From an uncultured Novosphingobium sp. (GTDB taxonomy: Bacteria; Pseudomonadota; Alphaproteobacteria; Sphingomonadales; Sphingomonadaceae): a stretch of DNA of 64,000 nt. The translations under genes were made by a program, and so were the position numbers. The stretch is taken from the NCBI GenBank assembly GCA_946886075.1, contig CAMPHR010000002.1:1-64000 (forward strand), given 5' to 3'. The notes beneath the pieces were generated by a model. That model did no database searches. It saw nothing but the letters and a program-made list of their open reading frames with translations, and was not told the origin of the DNA. Each line of letters opens with the position of its first letter. Position 1 is the stretch's first letter. Positions 43,630 through 54,041 of the stretch are shown here, one piece after another.

Positions 43630-44337
43630 TCAATAATCGATGCGAATCTGCACCTGCGAGACATCGACGCCTGCATGCTTCGCGACTTCCCGCTTTGCCA
43701 AGTCGATTACGTCATGCAGTTGTTGCCCGAGACGAAACGCGCCCGTCGCCAGATCATGCGATGGTGCCATAGCGTCACCGACGAGCAGTTGCTGCTCCGT
43801 CAGGCCAAATGCCTGCGCGAGGGCGATCAGGCTTCTGCGGCGGGGCATGGTCTTGCCCACTTCCCAGGCCCAAAGCGAAGGCTTGCTGAAACCCGTAAGC
43901 TGGGACAGCGCTTCACGGCTGAGACCCCGTTCCCGGCGCAAGCGGCGCAAGCGTGCGGGAAGCAGTTCTGGCGCTTTGCCATCGGCCACATAATCAACCG
44001 GCCTGCCGTCATTGCGCATCGTGCTGCGCAGACGGGTGGCGCTGACTGCGGCCTGCGGCAGCGGCTGGTCAAAACGGCATCCGAACAGCGGCTCATCCTG
44101 CCACACGACATGGGCCGAAACAGAGCCCGCTTCGGGCAAGGACAGCAGCAATGCCTGCCCCAATTTCAGAACCGAACTGGTTTCAATCAGCATCCCCGCC
44201 GTGGAGATATCATGTACCATGACATCGGCAGGACCTTCACTACCTGCGCCCGGCACCTCAAGGCGGATGGGCCAGCGGACATCGGCGCGTTTGTCGCCGC
44301 TTTCCGGAGATTGCTCCAAAATTGGTTCGATAGCCAT
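43630..44337 (-). CDS. PilZ domain - XRE helix-turn-helix fusion protein
   Basis: A 235-residue protein joining two regulatory domains. Residues about 13-95 form a PilZ domain with both c-di-GMP-binding motifs: RxxxR (Arg17-Arg21, KRADVRW) and DxSxxG (Asp43-Ser45-Gly48, HDISTAG). Residues about 129-185 form an XRE/Cro-type HTH (LRRLRRERGLSREALSQLTG, WAWEVGKTMP). A C-terminal 50 residues (HDVIDLAKREVAKHAGVD) look helical. The prediction is a DNA-binding protein whose activity responds to c-di-GMP; this is inferred from the fusion. The ATG at 44337 is used because the fold starts there; in-frame starts to 44412 exist and none has a strong ribosome site. It is divergent from lgt. Confidence 0.8.
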   Translation of the reverse strand: MAIEPILEQSPESGDKRADVRWPIRLEVPGAGSEGPADVMVHDISTAGMLIETSSVLKLGQALLLSLPEAGSVSAHVVWQDEPLFGCRFDQPLPQAAVSATRLRSTMRNDGRPVDYVADGKAPELLPARLRRLRRERGLSREALSQLTGFSKPSLWAWEVGKTMPRRRSLIALAQAFGLTEQQLLVGDAMAPSHDLATGAFRLGQQLHDVIDLAKREVAKHAGVDVSQVQIRIDY

Positions 44338-44494
44338 GGCATCATACTCGCATCGATGGGTTTCCAGCGTGTTAACGCCAGTGGCGGATGATGAACCGGC
44401 TTGGTCCATCATCCTGCACGCTATTGATTTCAGCCATCATTCAAATGCCGCGTCAAGATGATAGCCCCCTTTCCTCCCTACCCCATCCTGCTCT

Positions 44495-45397
44495 ATGGCG
44501 AAGGCCATATTTCCGAACGGGAGCGACAATTTGATCCTTGACCTTGCCGCCGCGGCTGCGGGCGCAATTCGTTTCGATCAGCTGGGGCTCAGCCCGGTCG
44601 CGCTCGACCTCGGCTTCTTCACGCTCAAATGGTACAGCCTCGCTTATCTCGCGGGCATATTGATCGGCTACTGGTATCTCTTGAAGCTGATCGCCCAACC
44701 TGGTTCGCCCATGGCACGGCGGCATGCCGACGACATGATCTTCTACGCCACGCTCGGCATCATCATCGGCGGGCGGCTGGCCTATGTCTTCTTTTATCAG
44801 CCGGAAATACTGCGCAATCCGCTCGACATCTTCAAGCTGTGGAACGGCGGCATGTCGTTCCATGGGGGCGCGATTGGCGTGTCGCTGGGCATCCTCTACA
44901 TGGCGCGCAAGGAAAAGCTGTCCTGGCTGCGCATCCATGATTTCGTCGCCTGCTGCGTACCCTTCGGCCTGTTCTTCGGCCGCCTCGCCAATTTCGTGAA
45001 TGGCGAGCTGTGGGGCAAGGAAGCGGACGTGCCGTGGGGGATCATCTTCCCGACCGGCGGCCCCTTCCCGCGCCATCCAAGCCAACTGTACGAGGCCTTT
45101 TTCGAAGGCATCATCCTGTTCCTCATCCTCGCCTTCGCCTTCTGGAAGACGCGGGCACGGTACAAGCCGGGCATGCTCGTGGGCCTGTTCCTGTTCTTCT
45201 ACGGTATCTTCCGCTTCGGCATCGAATATTATCGTGAGGCTGACGCGCAGCTGATGGAATTTGCCGCGCGCACGGGTCTGCACATGGGCCAGTGGCTGTG
45301 CCTTCCGATGATCCTGGGCGGCCTTTACCTGATCGTGACGGCAAAGGGCCGCCGGGTTAGGGTAGAGCCGATCGCGGGCAGCGCGAGTGTCAGCTGA
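44495..45397 (+). CDS. lgt: prolipoprotein diacylglyceryl transferase
   Basis: Inner-membrane enzyme that moves diacylglycerol from phosphatidylglycerol to the lipobox cysteine of prolipoproteins. The 300-residue protein has about seven membrane helices and the family motifs [24 protein letters not shown] (active-site His) and the Lgt signature [13 protein letters not shown], with Ala where Gly is usual. [13 protein letters not shown] and the final [11 protein letters not shown] complete the fold. The methyltransferase gene starts 11 bp inside its end. Confidence 0.95.
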   Translation: MAKAIFPNGSDNLILDLAAAAAGAIRFDQLGLSPVALDLGFFTLKWYSLAYLAGILIGYWYLLKLIAQPGSPMARRHADDMIFYATLGIIIGGRLAYVFFYQPEILRNPLDIFKLWNGGMSFHGGAIGVSLGILYMARKEKLSWLRIHDFVACCVPFGLFFGRLANFVNGELWGKEADVPWGIIFPTGGPFPRHPSQLYEAFFEGIILFLILAFAFWKTRARYKPGMLVGLFLFFYGIFRFGIEYYREADAQLMEFAARTGLHMGQWLCLPMILGGLYLIVTAKGRRVRVEPIAGSASVS

Positions 45398-46454
45398 ACC
45401 GCTGACCCTTGCCCAGCGGCTCGCGCGGCAGATCGATGCCGGGGGGCCGATCTCGGTCGCGCATTATATGGCCGAGGCAAACCAGCATTATTATGGGACG
45501 CGCGATCCGCTGGGGACCGCAGGCGATTTCACGACCGCGCCCGAAATCAGCCAGATGTTCGGCGAGCTGATCGGCCTTTGCCTGGCCGATGTCTGGATGC
45601 GTTCAGGCAGCCGCCAGAACGCCGTTTATGTGGAGCTGGGGCCGGGGCGCGGCACGCTCGCTTCGGACGCGTTGCGGGCGATGGGGAGTGCCGGATTCAC
45701 CCCGCACCCGCATTTTGTCGAAACCAGCCCTACCCTGCGCGAGCGACAGCGGGCGCTCATCCCAAATGTCTTGCACCGGGACAGCGTGGACGGCCTTCCG
45801 GACAACGTCCCGCTGCTGGTGGTGGCAAACGAGTTTTTCGACGCCCTGCCCGTTCGCCAGATCGTCCGGTCGGACGATGAGTGGCGCGAGCGCGTCGTCA
45901 TCTGCCCCGACGAAGACCAGCCGGACCAGTTTGCGCCCCTGCCCGGATTCCGCCGCGTCGAATCGGGCATCCCGGCCATCGCCGCCGATGCGCCCGAGGG
46001 GGCGATCCTGGAGATACCATTGGCAGGCACAGCCATCGCATATGAATTGGCGCAGCGCATTGCCCGGCAAGGGGGCGCCGCGATCATCATCGACTATGGT
46101 TATGAGGGTCCGGCGATCGGCGACACATTGCAGGCCGTGCGTGGGCATCAATTTGCCGATCCTTTCCTGGAGCCGGGAGAAAGCGACCTTACCACCCATG
46201 TCGATTTCACCATGATCGGCAATATGGCGCGGCAGGCCGGGCTGCGGGTAATGGGCCCGATCGGCCAGGGCGAATTTCTCAGGCAGCTGGGCATCGATGC
46301 GCGGGCGGCCCAGCTGGCGCGTACCGCCCCTGAACGGGCGGCGGAGGTGGAAGCCGCGCGCGCACGGCTCACCGGTCCCAATGCGATGGGCACGCTGTTC
46401 AAGGCGATGGCCTGGGTGCATCCGGATTGGGCCGAACCGGCGGGGTTTGAATAG
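45387..46454 (+). CDS. SAM-dependent methyltransferase, MidA/NDUFAF7 family
   Basis: A 355-residue class I methyltransferase of the DUF185/MidA group, the mitochondrial member of which (NDUFAF7) methylates an arginine in a complex I subunit. The motifs are [28 protein letters not shown] motif [44 protein letters not shown] and IIDYGYEGP. It begins with GTG at 45387, 11 bp inside lgt. The role in respiratory complex assembly is inference from the family. Confidence 0.88.
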   Translation: MSAEPLTLAQRLARQIDAGGPISVAHYMAEANQHYYGTRDPLGTAGDFTTAPEISQMFGELIGLCLADVWMRSGSRQNAVYVELGPGRGTLASDALRAMGSAGFTPHPHFVETSPTLRERQRALIPNVLHRDSVDGLPDNVPLLVVANEFFDALPVRQIVRSDDEWRERVVICPDEDQPDQFAPLPGFRRVESGIPAIAADAPEGAILEIPLAGTAIAYELAQRIARQGGAAIIIDYGYEGPAIGDTLQAVRGHQFADPFLEPGESDLTTHVDFTMIGNMARQAGLRVMGPIGQGEFLRQLGIDARAAQLARTAPERAAEVEAARARLTGPNAMGTLFKAMAWVHPDWAEPAGFE

Positions 46455-46503
46455 CTCTGGATATACGTCCGGCGTGAGGAGTGCGGAAGCAGCAACCTGA
46501 CGT

Positions 46504-46576
46504 CTGGTTTGAGCCTGTCGAAGGGCTCCGCTCCTTCTCAGACCACGAAGCGCTTCGACAAGCTCACCCCGAACGG
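46504..46576. repeat. palindromic intergenic repeat, family A copy 4
   Basis: TTTGAGCCTGTCGAAGGGCTCCG ... CGCTTCGACAAGCTCACCCCGAACGG; the outer left end is truncated relative to copy 2. It lies between the convergent methyltransferase and gmk genes. Confidence 0.75.
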
Positions 46577-46634
46577 ATAATCATCGCTGGGCAATCGGTT
46601 TCCAGAATCCGGCAGAGCGCAGGTCTAGGGCCGC

Positions 46635-47300
46635 TCAATCTTCCTGATAATAGCGGCTCAACCGGCGGATAAAGCCGATGAGGCCCGTCTGGCGACTGCG
46701 CTTCATGCGTTCGGCGTGCAGGATCGTTTGGACCCGCTGGAAGCAATCCTCCGCATCGACATTGCAGAGGACATAATCATAGCCATCCCAGTGCGCGATT
46801 TCGTTGGCGGCGCGGGACATGCGCCCTTGAATGACTTCCTCGCTGTCCGTGGCACGACCGCGCAAACGGCGTTCCAGCTCCTCCATCGAGGGCGGCAGGA
46901 TGAACACGCGGACGACATCGCCCCCGGCGATCTGGTGCAACTGCTGCGCGCCCTGCCAGTCGATGTCGAACAGAACGTCGCGGCCGCTCTTCAGCATCGC
47001 TTCAACCGGCGCGCGCGGGGTGCCGTAGCGCTGGCCGAACACATGCGCCCATTCGAGAAATTCATGATCCGCCGTCATCCGGCGGAATTCCTCCAGATCG
47101 ACGAAATGATAATCCTTGCCCTCGACCTCCCCCGGACGCATCGGCCGGGTGGTGGCCGAAACGGACATGGCGAGGTCCGGCTCTGCGGCCAGAAGCTTGC
47201 GCGCGATGGTGGACTTGCCCGCGCCAGATGGCGAGGAGAGAACGAAGAGCACGCCACGCCGCTTGAAATCGGGCGTCTCAATGGGGATGCTGTCGGCCAT
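46635..47300 (-). CDS. gmk: guanylate kinase
   Basis: Phosphorylates GMP and dGMP. The 221-residue protein has the P-loop SSPSGAGKST (about 22-31), the GMP-binding TTRPMRPGEVEGKDYHFV, FLEWAHVFGQRYGTP, DVLFDIDWQGAQQL and the arginine-rich RRLRGRATDSEEVI lid. It is a single gene facing the divergent DUF2585 gene. Its 3' side carries a family A repeat. Confidence 0.96.
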   Translation of the reverse strand: MADSIPIETPDFKRRGVLFVLSSPSGAGKSTIARKLLAAEPDLAMSVSATTRPMRPGEVEGKDYHFVDLEEFRRMTADHEFLEWAHVFGQRYGTPRAPVEAMLKSGRDVLFDIDWQGAQQLHQIAGGDVVRVFILPPSMEELERRLRGRATDSEEVIQGRMSRAANEIAHWDGYDYVLCNVDAEDCFQRVQTILHAERMKRSRQTGLIGFIRRLSRYYQED

Positions 47301-47357
47301 GGCCGCTAGTGACGCCGTGGAACGCGTTTGGCAAGAGGCCGTGAAGGGGGACGATCG

Positions 47358-47927
47358 GTGAGACGCAAGGCATTACGCAACCGCCGGGGTTTCGCGACCG
47401 CCGGGATCATCGCCGTGCTGACCTGCGCACTGCTGGTCCTGATGGCGCGGCCGCCGATCTGCACGTGCGGCTATGTGGAGTTGTGGCACGGCGCCCTGGA
47501 CAGCGGCAACAGCCAGCATATCGCGGACTGGTACAGCCTCAGCCATGTGATCCACGGCTTTATCTTCTATGCCGGTGCCTGGGCGCTGATGCGGCGGCAA
47601 CCGCTGGGACCACGTCTCGCGCTGGCGGTGCTGATCGAGTCGGTATGGGAGATATTGGAGAACTCACCGATCATCATCGACCGCTACCGCGCGGCGAAAT
47701 TTGCCCTGGGCTATAGCGGCGACAGCATCCTCAATTCCGTGAGCGACATCGGCATGATGGCCTTGGGCTTCATGATCGCCGCGCGCCTTCCGGTGGCGAT
47801 GACGATCTGCCTCGGCCTGGCGCTGGAAATTATCGCGCTCGTGGCGATCCGCGACAATCTGACGTTGAACGTGCTGATGCTCGCATGGCCGATCGAGGCG
47901 GTGAAAAGCTGGCAGTCAGCTCTTTGA
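47358..47927 (+). CDS. DUF2585 family membrane protein
   Basis: A 189-residue membrane protein with N-terminal basic residues and about five helices (15-35, 65-85, 90-105, 135-150, 155-170). CTCGYVELWHG, DWYSLSHVIHGFIFY, ESVWEILENSPIIIDRYR and GDSILNSVSDI are conserved in the alphaproteobacterial DUF2585 family, which has no known function; the His/Glu pattern inside the membrane could bind metal or heme. It starts with GTG at 47358 behind AAGGGGG. Its last 12 bp overlap the 3' end of the convergent gene. Confidence 0.75.
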   Translation: MRRKALRNRRGFATAGIIAVLTCALLVLMARPPICTCGYVELWHGALDSGNSQHIADWYSLSHVIHGFIFYAGAWALMRRQPLGPRLALAVLIESVWEILENSPIIIDRYRAAKFALGYSGDSILNSVSDIGMMALGFMIAARLPVAMTICLGLALEIIALVAIRDNLTLNVLMLAWPIEAVKSWQSAL

Positions 47928-48269
47928 ACCTTTCGCGCGCGCTTCGCGTGCTTCGGTGATGGGCACCGGTTCATTGCTGAGGTCAGGGAGAGCTTTCACC
48001 GCGCGCTTGCGATCCACTTCGCGCTTGGTCTCATAAGCCTTGCCCGCGAGATAGGCGCCCGTCACGAAGATGGCGCCGAGCGGATAACGCATGATCAACC
48101 GCTTGGCGCCTAGGCCCGCGACCAGGCCGACGACACCCTTCTTGCCAGTCGCCGCGGCTACGCGAGCAGCCACGACAGCCGCGCCCAGCCGTGCCGTCTT
48201 TCGCAAAAGCCCTGCTTTGCGCGGCGGGCGGATGGTGACGAGGGGCTGATTGGAAGCGATCTTCTTCAT
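47916..48269 (-). CDS. small basic protein with hydrophobic segment, unknown
   Basis: A 117-residue basic protein. The N-terminal third is Arg/Lys-rich (RPPRKAGLLRKTARLG), the middle is Ala/Gly-rich (about 29-55 and YPLGAIFVTGAYLAG, about 62-76, possibly membrane-associated), and the C terminus is charged. No family is recognised. It lies 40 bp downstream of fumC on the same strand, so it may share its message, and overlaps the convergent DUF2585 gene by 12 bp. Confidence 0.55.
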   Translation of the reverse strand: MKKIASNQPLVTIRPPRKAGLLRKTARLGAAVVAARVAAATGKKGVVGLVAGLGAKRLIMRYPLGAIFVTGAYLAGKAYETKREVDRKRAVKALPDLSNEPVPITEAREARAKGSKS

Positions 48270-48308
48270 GAGGGCTTAATGTATCGCAAGAGCGGCGGTT
48301 CCGCCAAG

Positions 48309-49691
48309 TCACACCATATTTTCAGGCCGAACCAGCCGATCGAAGCTTTCTTCATCGACTAGGCCGAGCGCCAAGCCCGCTTCCTTGAGCGTCATCCCCT
48401 CCGCATGGGCGTGCTTCGCGATCTTCGCAGCATTGTCGTAGCCGATCTCAGGCGCAAGGGCGGTGACCAGCATTAGCGAACGGTTGACCAGTTCGGCGAT
48501 GCGTCTTTCATTGGCCTCCAGCCCCTCGACACAACGCTCGGCAAAGCTCTCCATCCCGACGCTGAGAAGGTGGATGGAGCGTAGCACGGCCGCGCCGATC
48601 AGCGGTTTGAAGACGTTTAGCTCCAGATGCCCCTGAAGGCCGCCGATCGTCGCCGCCTGATGATTGCCGATCACCTGCGCCGCGACCATGGTCAGCATTT
48701 CGCATTGGGTCGGATTGACCTTGCCCGGCATGATGGAACTGCCGGGCTCGTTGGCCGGAAGATCCAACTCGCCCAATCCTGATCGCGGGCCGCTGCCGAG
48801 CAGGCGGATGTCGTTGGCGATCTTGGTGAGAGCCACCGCAAGCGTCGCGAGGGTCGAAGAGAGATGCACGAGCGGGTCGTTGGAGGCGAGCGCTTCGAAT
48901 TTATTGTCGGCGGTGCGGAACGGCAGGCCGGTGATGGCCGCAATCTCCCTCGCCATGGCGATGCCGAAGCCTTCGGGTGCATTGAGCCCCGTCCCCACCG
49001 CAGTCCCGCCCTGAGCCAGCGCCATCATGCCGTGCATCACGGCGGGCTCTATCCGATGGCGGCAGCGATAGAGTTGATGGGCATAGCCGGAAAATTCCTG
49101 CCCCAGCGTCAGAGGCGTCGCGTCCTGGAGGTGGGTGCGGCCGATTTTCACGATGTCACCCCAGGCCTGCGCCTTTTTATCCAGCGCCTTGTGTAGCCGG
49201 TCGAGCGCCGGAAAGAGCTGCTCCGTCGCGGCGCGGGCGGCGGCGATGTGGAGGGCGGTCGGAAAGCTGTCGTTCGACGATTGGCCCATGTTCACATGGT
49301 CGTTGGGATGGACGGGCGACTTGCCCCCGCGACTGCCAGTGAGTGCCTCGTTGGCGATCCCGGCGATCACCTCATTGACGTTCATGTTCGATTGGGTGCC
49401 GCTACCCGTCTGCCAAATGACGAGGGGGAACTGGTCGTCATGATCGCCCGCGACCACTTGCGCGGCGGCTGATTCGATCGCTTCGGCAAGCTCCGGTGCC
49501 AGCCCCTCCATCCGGTTCACCCGTGCCGCAGCCTGTTTGACAATGGCAAGAGCGTGGACGATGCCGATCGGCATGCGCTCCATCGCGCCGAAGGGGAAAT
49601 TCTCGATACTGCGCTGGGTCTGCGCGCCCCAATAGGCGCTTGCGGGCACCTCTATGGCGCCGATGCTGTCGGTTTCGGTGCGGCTTTCCAT
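48309..49691 (-). CDS. fumC: fumarate hydratase, class II
   Basis: Iron-independent fumarase of the citric acid cycle, 460 residues. It carries [12 protein letters not shown], the catalytic [17 protein letters not shown] and the superfamily signature [26 protein letters not shown] and [17 protein letters not shown] support FumC rather than aspartase. A GGGAGCC ribosome site precedes the ATG. The small basic gene follows downstream; sspB lies 66 bp upstream on the same strand. Confidence 0.95.
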   Translation of the reverse strand: MESRTETDSIGAIEVPASAYWGAQTQRSIENFPFGAMERMPIGIVHALAIVKQAAARVNRMEGLAPELAEAIESAAAQVVAGDHDDQFPLVIWQTGSGTQSNMNVNEVIAGIANEALTGSRGGKSPVHPNDHVNMGQSSNDSFPTALHIAAARAATEQLFPALDRLHKALDKKAQAWGDIVKIGRTHLQDATPLTLGQEFSGYAHQLYRCRHRIEPAVMHGMMALAQGGTAVGTGLNAPEGFGIAMAREIAAITGLPFRTADNKFEALASNDPLVHLSSTLATLAVALTKIANDIRLLGSGPRSGLGELDLPANEPGSSIMPGKVNPTQCEMLTMVAAQVIGNHQAATIGGLQGHLELNVFKPLIGAAVLRSIHLLSVGMESFAERCVEGLEANERRIAELVNRSLMLVTALAPEIGYDNAAKIAKHAHAEGMTLKEAGLALGLVDEESFDRLVRPENMV

Positions 49692-49757
49692 GCAAAGGCT
49701 CCCAAGACATGAGGTCCGGGAGCCAATCTGGGAGCCGAGAGGGCTATCCGCCAGCCC

Positions 49758-50234
49758 TTATTTCTTCTTGCCGAAATCCACGGTCACGACGTTGGAGCCG
49801 TCTTCGGTCGTTACCTGTGGCGCATCATTCTCCGCTTCCTCATGCGGTTCGGGTGGAACATCCGACTGCACCTGGAACTGGAGGGCGAAATTCACTGCCG
49901 GATCCACGAAGGCGGTGATCGCAGCAAAGGGAATCGAAAGATGCGCCGCGACCTGATTGAAGGTCAGGCTGACGCCAAAACCGTCATTCCGGACCTTCAG
50001 GTCCCAAAATTTATTCTGGAGGACGATGGTCATCTCGTCAGGGAATCGCTCGACCAACTGCTTGGGAATTTCAACGCCCGGCGCCTGAGTCTTGAACGTG
50101 ATATAGAAATGATGGGTGCCCGGCAGGCCGCCCGAATGCTCCACTTCGCCCAGCACCCGGCCGACCACGGCGCGCAGCGCCTCCTGCACGATTTCGTCGT
50201 AGGGAATCAGGCTGTCAGGCAAGTCGTCGCTCAT
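49758..50234 (-). CDS. sspB: SspB-like ClpXP adaptor (alphaproteobacterial type)
   Basis: A 158-residue protein of the SspB superfamily, the adaptor that hands ssrA-tagged proteins to ClpXP. It starts MSDDLPDSLIPYDEIVQEALRAVVGRV, has TFKTQAPGVEIPKQLVERFPDEMTIVLQNKFWDL and VSLTFNQVAAHLSIPFAAITAFVDP, and a long acidic linker before the short VVTVDFGKKK tail that is expected to dock on ClpX. The ATG at 50232-50234 follows GGGGG. It is divergent from hisB by about 96 bp. Confidence 0.85.
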   Translation of the reverse strand: MSDDLPDSLIPYDEIVQEALRAVVGRVLGEVEHSGGLPGTHHFYITFKTQAPGVEIPKQLVERFPDEMTIVLQNKFWDLKVRNDGFGVSLTFNQVAAHLSIPFAAITAFVDPAVNFALQFQVQSDVPPEPHEEAENDAPQVTTEDGSNVVTVDFGKKK

Positions 50235-50330
50235 CCCCCATTGTCCTAACGGCGCGGCGCGGCTGGTCAAGTGCGCCCGCTGTGCAACGCCACATTGCAT
50301 GGCGCGCCCACTTCGTTATAGGGCGCAGCC

Positions 50331-50918
50331 ATGCGCACGGCCGAAATTCACCGCAACACTGCGGAAACGCAGATCGACGTGACCGTCAATCTCGACGGGA
50401 CCGGCGTCTATACCGTCTCCACCGGTATTGGCTTCCTCGATCACATGATCGAGCAGCTGTCGCGCCACTCGTTGATCGACATGACGGTGAAGACGGTTGG
50501 CGACCTGCATGTCGACCAGCATCACACGACCGAGGACACGGCGATCGCCATCGGCGAGGCAGTGGCGAAGGCGCTGGGGGACAAGCGCGGCATCACCCGT
50601 TACGGCAGCGTCTATTCGCCGATGGACGAGACGCTGAGCCGCGTGTCTCTCGATATTTCCGGCCGTCCCTGGCTGGTGTTCAAGGCGGACTTCACGGTTC
50701 AGCGCCTGGGCGAATGGGATACCGAGATGATCGAACACTGGTTCCACAGCTTCGCGCAGGCTGCCGGGATCACGCTGCACGTCGAAAATCTTTATGGCAG
50801 CAACAATCACCATATCGTCGAAAGCTGCTTCAAGGGCCTCGCCCGTGCGCTGCGGCAGGCGGTGGAGATCGACCCGCGCAAGGCGGACGCGATCCCGTCG
50901 ACCAAGGGGATGTTGTGA
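50331..50918 (+). CDS. hisB: imidazoleglycerol-phosphate dehydratase
   Basis: Sixth step of histidine synthesis; manganese enzyme of 195 residues. It has [35 protein letters not shown] with metal-binding histidines, and [20 protein letters not shown] near the C terminus. It is the monofunctional form without a phosphatase domain. It is the first gene of hisBHAFE. No Shine-Dalgarno sequence precedes it; TTGCAT-N16-TATAGG ends 8 nt before the ATG, so the message may be leaderless. The next start overlaps its stop (GTGA). Confidence 0.97.
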   Translation: MRTAEIHRNTAETQIDVTVNLDGTGVYTVSTGIGFLDHMIEQLSRHSLIDMTVKTVGDLHVDQHHTTEDTAIAIGEAVAKALGDKRGITRYGSVYSPMDETLSRVSLDISGRPWLVFKADFTVQRLGEWDTEMIEHWFHSFAQAAGITLHVENLYGSNNHHIVESCFKGLARALRQAVEIDPRKADAIPSTKGML

Positions 50919-51532
50919 CCGCCCTCGCCCTCATCGATTACGGCGCAGGCAACCTCCATTCGGTCCATAACGCCCTGCGCAAGGCGGGTGCGGAGGATGC
51001 TGTCATCACCGCCGATCCCGAAGTGGTGGCGAAGGCTGATCGCATCGTCCTGCCCGGCGTGGGCGCTTTCAAGGCGTGCATGGAGGCGCTGTCCGCCATT
51101 CCCGGCATGATCGGCGCGATGAACGAAGCAGTGGGCCAGCGCGGCACGCCGTTCCTGGGCGTATGCGTTGGCATGCAGCTGCTCGCCGATGCGGGCGAAG
51201 AGTTCGGGCGGCATGAAGGATTGGGCTGGGTTCCCGGCACAGTCCGGCGGATCGAGCCGACTGACCCCGCCATCAAGGTGCCGCATATGGGCTGGAACAA
51301 GGTGACGCTGAATGGAGCGCCGCCCCTGCTGGAGACGGGCGAGGCCTATTTCCTGCACAGCTATCATTTCGAAGCAGCCGACCCCGATCATGTCGCGGCG
51401 GTCACCGATCATGGCGGGCCGCTGGTGGCAGCGGTTGCGCGCGACACGATCATCGGTTGCCAATTCCATCCGGAAAAGAGCCAGACCTATGGCCTTTCCT
51501 TCCTGTCCCGCTTTCTGGAGTGGCGTCCTTGA
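50915..51532 (+). CDS. hisH: imidazole glycerol phosphate synthase, glutamine amidotransferase subunit
   Basis: Glutaminase partner of HisF, 205 residues. The class I amidotransferase triad is visible: Cys84 in [10 protein letters not shown], and His-x-Glu in CQFHPEKSQ near the C terminus. It begins [11 protein letters not shown] after a GTG start at 50915, chosen because it overlaps the hisB stop by 4 bp. A longer frame upstream to 50282 runs through hisB and is spurious. Confidence 0.97.
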   Translation: MTALALIDYGAGNLHSVHNALRKAGAEDAVITADPEVVAKADRIVLPGVGAFKACMEALSAIPGMIGAMNEAVGQRGTPFLGVCVGMQLLADAGEEFGRHEGLGWVPGTVRRIEPTDPAIKVPHMGWNKVTLNGAPPLLETGEAYFLHSYHFEAADPDHVAAVTDHGGPLVAAVARDTIIGCQFHPEKSQTYGLSFLSRFLEWRP

Positions 51533-52266
51533 GCCTTATCGTCTTCCCTGCAATCGACCTTAAAGGCGGCCAGGTCGTCCGCCTGGCCGAGGGCGACATG
51601 AACCGCGCGACCGTTTATGGCGATGATCCGGCCGCACAGGCGCTGATCTTTGCCGAAGCGGGCGCCGAGCATCTTCATGTTGTAGATCTTGACGGCAGCT
51701 TCGCAGGTCATGCTGTGAATGCCGAGGCGGTCGAGCGCATCGTTGAAGCATTCCCCGGCCATGTGCAACTTGGCGGCGGCATCCGCAATCGCGAAGCTGT
51801 GGAGCGCTGGTTCGACCTCGGCGTGTCGCGCATCGTTATCGGGACAGCTGCATTGAAGGACCCGGCTTTCGTTAAAGCTGCGGCGCGTGATTTTCCCGGC
51901 GGGATCGTCGTCGCGGTCGACGCGCGGGATGGCTTTGTCGCGACGGATGGTTGGGCGGAAAAGTCCGACATGCCGGTCGCCGACCTTGCCCGCCGGTTCG
52001 AAGATGCAGGTGTCGCCAGCTTGCTTTTCACCGACGTGGGCCGTGACGGTTTGCTCAAGGGCTGCAATATCGATGCTACGGTGGAGCTGGCGCGCAGCAC
52101 GGACATTCCCGTGATCGCCAGCGGCGGCGTGGCGGGGATTGCCGACATTCGCGTGCTGAGCCTGCATGCCGATGAAGGCATAGAAGGCGTCATTACCGGG
52201 CGCGCGCTTTATGATGGGCGGCTGGACCTGAAGGCTGCACTGGCGATCGCCAAGGCGGCGGCGTGA
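51529..52266 (+). CDS. hisA: phosphoribosylformimino-AICAR ribotide isomerase
   Basis: TIM-barrel isomerase, 245 residues. It has the first catalytic Asp in [14 protein letters not shown], the phosphate loop [28 protein letters not shown], the second catalytic Asp in VVAVDARDG, and IASGGVAG. The start is a TTG (51529-51531) that overlaps the hisH stop as TTGA; upstream in-frame starts lie inside hisH. It feeds PRFAR to HisHF. Confidence 0.96.
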   Translation: MSLIVFPAIDLKGGQVVRLAEGDMNRATVYGDDPAAQALIFAEAGAEHLHVVDLDGSFAGHAVNAEAVERIVEAFPGHVQLGGGIRNREAVERWFDLGVSRIVIGTAALKDPAFVKAAARDFPGGIVVAVDARDGFVATDGWAEKSDMPVADLARRFEDAGVASLLFTDVGRDGLLKGCNIDATVELARSTDIPVIASGGVAGIADIRVLSLHADEGIEGVITGRALYDGRLDLKAALAIAKAAA

Positions 52267-53027
52267 CCGTCTGCACCCGCGTCATCCCTTGCCTGGACGT
52301 CGCCAATGGCCGCGTGGTCAAGGGCGTGAACTTTGTTGATCTGCGCGACGCGGGCGATCCGGTCGAGCAGGCGCGGGTTTATGATGCGGCGGGCGCGGAT
52401 GAGCTGTGCTTCCTGGACATCACCGCCACCCATGAGGCACGCGGCACCATATTGGAAGTGGTGCGCCGCACCGCCGAGGTTTGCTTCATGCCCGTGACCG
52501 TGGGCGGCGGCGTGCGCAGTCCGGAGGATGCCCGCGCCCTGCTGCTCGCGGGCGCCGACAAGGTCGCCGTCAACAGCGCAGCGGTGGCGCGCCCCGAGGT
52601 GGTGGCCGACATCGCCGACCGCTTCGGCAGCCAGTGCATCGTCGGATCGGTTGACGCGCGGCGCGTCGGCGAGGGTCGCTGGGAGATCTTCACCCATGGC
52701 GGCCGCAAGCCGACCGGCATCGACGCGGTCGAACATGCGGTGAGGCTGGCCGAACTCGGCGCAGGCGAGTTGCTAGTCACCTCCATGGACGGGGACGGGA
52801 CGAAACAGGGCTATGACCTCGCCCTCACCCGCACCATAGCCGATGCCGTATCCGTGCCGGTCATCGCCAGCGGCGGCGTCGGCACCTTGCAGCATCTTGT
52901 CGAAGGCGTGATCAAGGGTCATGCGAGTGCTGTCCTCGCCGCGTCCATCTTCCACTTCGGCCAGCATACGGTGGCGCAAGCGCACCAGGCGCTTGCTGCG
53001 GCTGGCGTGCCGGTCCGCTCGCGATGA
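52263..53027 (+). CDS. hisF: imidazole glycerol phosphate synthase, cyclase subunit
   Basis: Cyclase, 254 residues, forming imidazole glycerol phosphate with ammonia from HisH. It has [18 protein letters not shown] (catalytic Asp11), [27 protein letters not shown] and the second Asp in [13 protein letters not shown]. The GTG start at 52263 overlaps the hisA stop by 4 bp. hisE follows 37 bp later. Confidence 0.97.
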   Translation: MTVCTRVIPCLDVANGRVVKGVNFVDLRDAGDPVEQARVYDAAGADELCFLDITATHEARGTILEVVRRTAEVCFMPVTVGGGVRSPEDARALLLAGADKVAVNSAAVARPEVVADIADRFGSQCIVGSVDARRVGEGRWEIFTHGGRKPTGIDAVEHAVRLAELGAGELLVTSMDGDGTKQGYDLALTRTIADAVSVPVIASGGVGTLQHLVEGVIKGHASAVLAASIFHFGQHTVAQAHQALAAAGVPVRSR

Positions 53028-53064
53028 GCAACTTTTCATTGACGGGCCCGGCGGCGAAGGCTTG

Positions 53065-53394
53065 ATGGACGGCATGCGCTCGACTCTCTTCGATCTTGAA
53101 AAAACCATCCGGCAGCGGCGGACGGCGGACCCCTCGCAATCCTATGTGGCGAAGCTGACCGCGTGGGGCCGGAGCAAGATCGCGCAGAAGGTGGGCGAGG
53201 AAGCGGTCGAGACCGTCATCGCCGCCATGGCTTCCGACCGTGAAGGCGTTGTTGGCGAGAGCGCTGATTTGCTCTTCCACCTGCTGGTTCTACTCGCTGA
53301 CCTCGACATCCCGCTCGACGCCGTATTGGATGAACTGGACCGCCGTGAAGGCGTGTCGGGCATCGCGGAAAAGGCCGCCCGTCCCAAGGACTGA
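53065..53394 (+). CDS. hisE: phosphoribosyl-ATP pyrophosphatase
   Basis: Second step of histidine synthesis; alpha-helical MazG-like pyrophosphohydrolase of 109 residues. STLFDLEKTIRQRR, QKVGEEAVETVIAAM and ESADLLFHLLVLLAD show the Glu/Asp metal-binding pattern. The HisI part is not fused. The ATG at 53065 has GGCGAAGG upstream; the frame is open back into hisF but that part does not match the family. Last gene of the his unit. Confidence 0.93.
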   Translation: MDGMRSTLFDLEKTIRQRRTADPSQSYVAKLTAWGRSKIAQKVGEEAVETVIAAMASDREGVVGESADLLFHLLVLLADLDIPLDAVLDELDRREGVSGIAEKAARPKD

Positions 53395-53465
53395 TCCGCT
53401 GTCGGAAAGAAATCCCGCCACTGGCGTTTCCTGATCTGCCTTAAGGCTAACAGGGAGATGACGGC

Positions 53466-54041
53466 ATGGTGAGAACGATCGCGGGCGGCATATTGGGCGG
53501 CTTCGCTCTTTTCGTGATCCGCTTCCTCTTTTGGCAAACGCCGCTCAGCGCCCTCGCCTTCCACCGTACGGGTGAAGCGCCCGGCGCGAACCTTCAGGCT
53601 GCGCTGGCCCAGTCGCTGACGCAGACCGGAACCGGCGTCTATATCGTCCCCGATCCAGCGACGGCGCAGGGTACGATCCTCTATGGCAAGGGGCCGATCG
53701 CGACCATCTTCTACAATAATAGCGGCTTTCCGGTGACGGACAGCGCCGCATTGATCGGCGGACTTGTCCTCGCGCTGATCGCAGGCGTGGTCATTGCTTT
53801 GGCGCTACGGTTCGCGGCGGCGGATTTCGGCAACCGCGCGCGCATTGCGCTGCTATCCGCGCTTGCCGCAGTGTTGTGGCTCGACATCGGCCAAGCCGTC
53901 TTCAACCACGCGCATTGGGGCTATATTCTCTACCTCGCGTTCAGCGACTTCGTCGCGCTGGCGGCTGCTGGACTCATTGCCGCCCGGTTGATCGTGACGG
54001 CGCCTGCCACTTCAGTGAATGCTACGACGACGATGCACTGA
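53466..54041 (+). CDS. membrane protein, unknown
   Basis: A 191-residue protein with one N-terminal helix (about 5-22), a periplasmic stretch of about 70 residues ([20 protein letters not shown]) and three or four C-terminal helices (about 95-115, 125-140, 148-180). No named family. It has CAGGGAGATGACGGC before the ATG. It is 71 bp after hisE but probably a separate unit. Its last 20 bp overlap the 3' end of the convergent deacetylase gene. Confidence 0.65.
   Translation: MVRTIAGGILGGFALFVIRFLFWQTPLSALAFHRTGEAPGANLQAALAQSLTQTGTGVYIVPDPATAQGTILYGKGPIATIFYNNSGFPVTDSAALIGGLVLALIAGVVIALALRFAAADFGNRARIALLSALAAVLWLDIGQAVFNHAHWGYILYLAFSDFVALAAAGLIAARLIVTAPATSVNATTTMH

Noticed and set aside
47916..48269. 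Transporter call for the small basic protein
   Set aside because: Only one moderately hydrophobic stretch is visible and no family motif; kept as unknown.
50282..50914. N-terminal extension of the hisH frame
   Set aside because: It runs through hisB in another frame and matches nothing in HisH; the GTG at 50915 overlaps the hisB stop.
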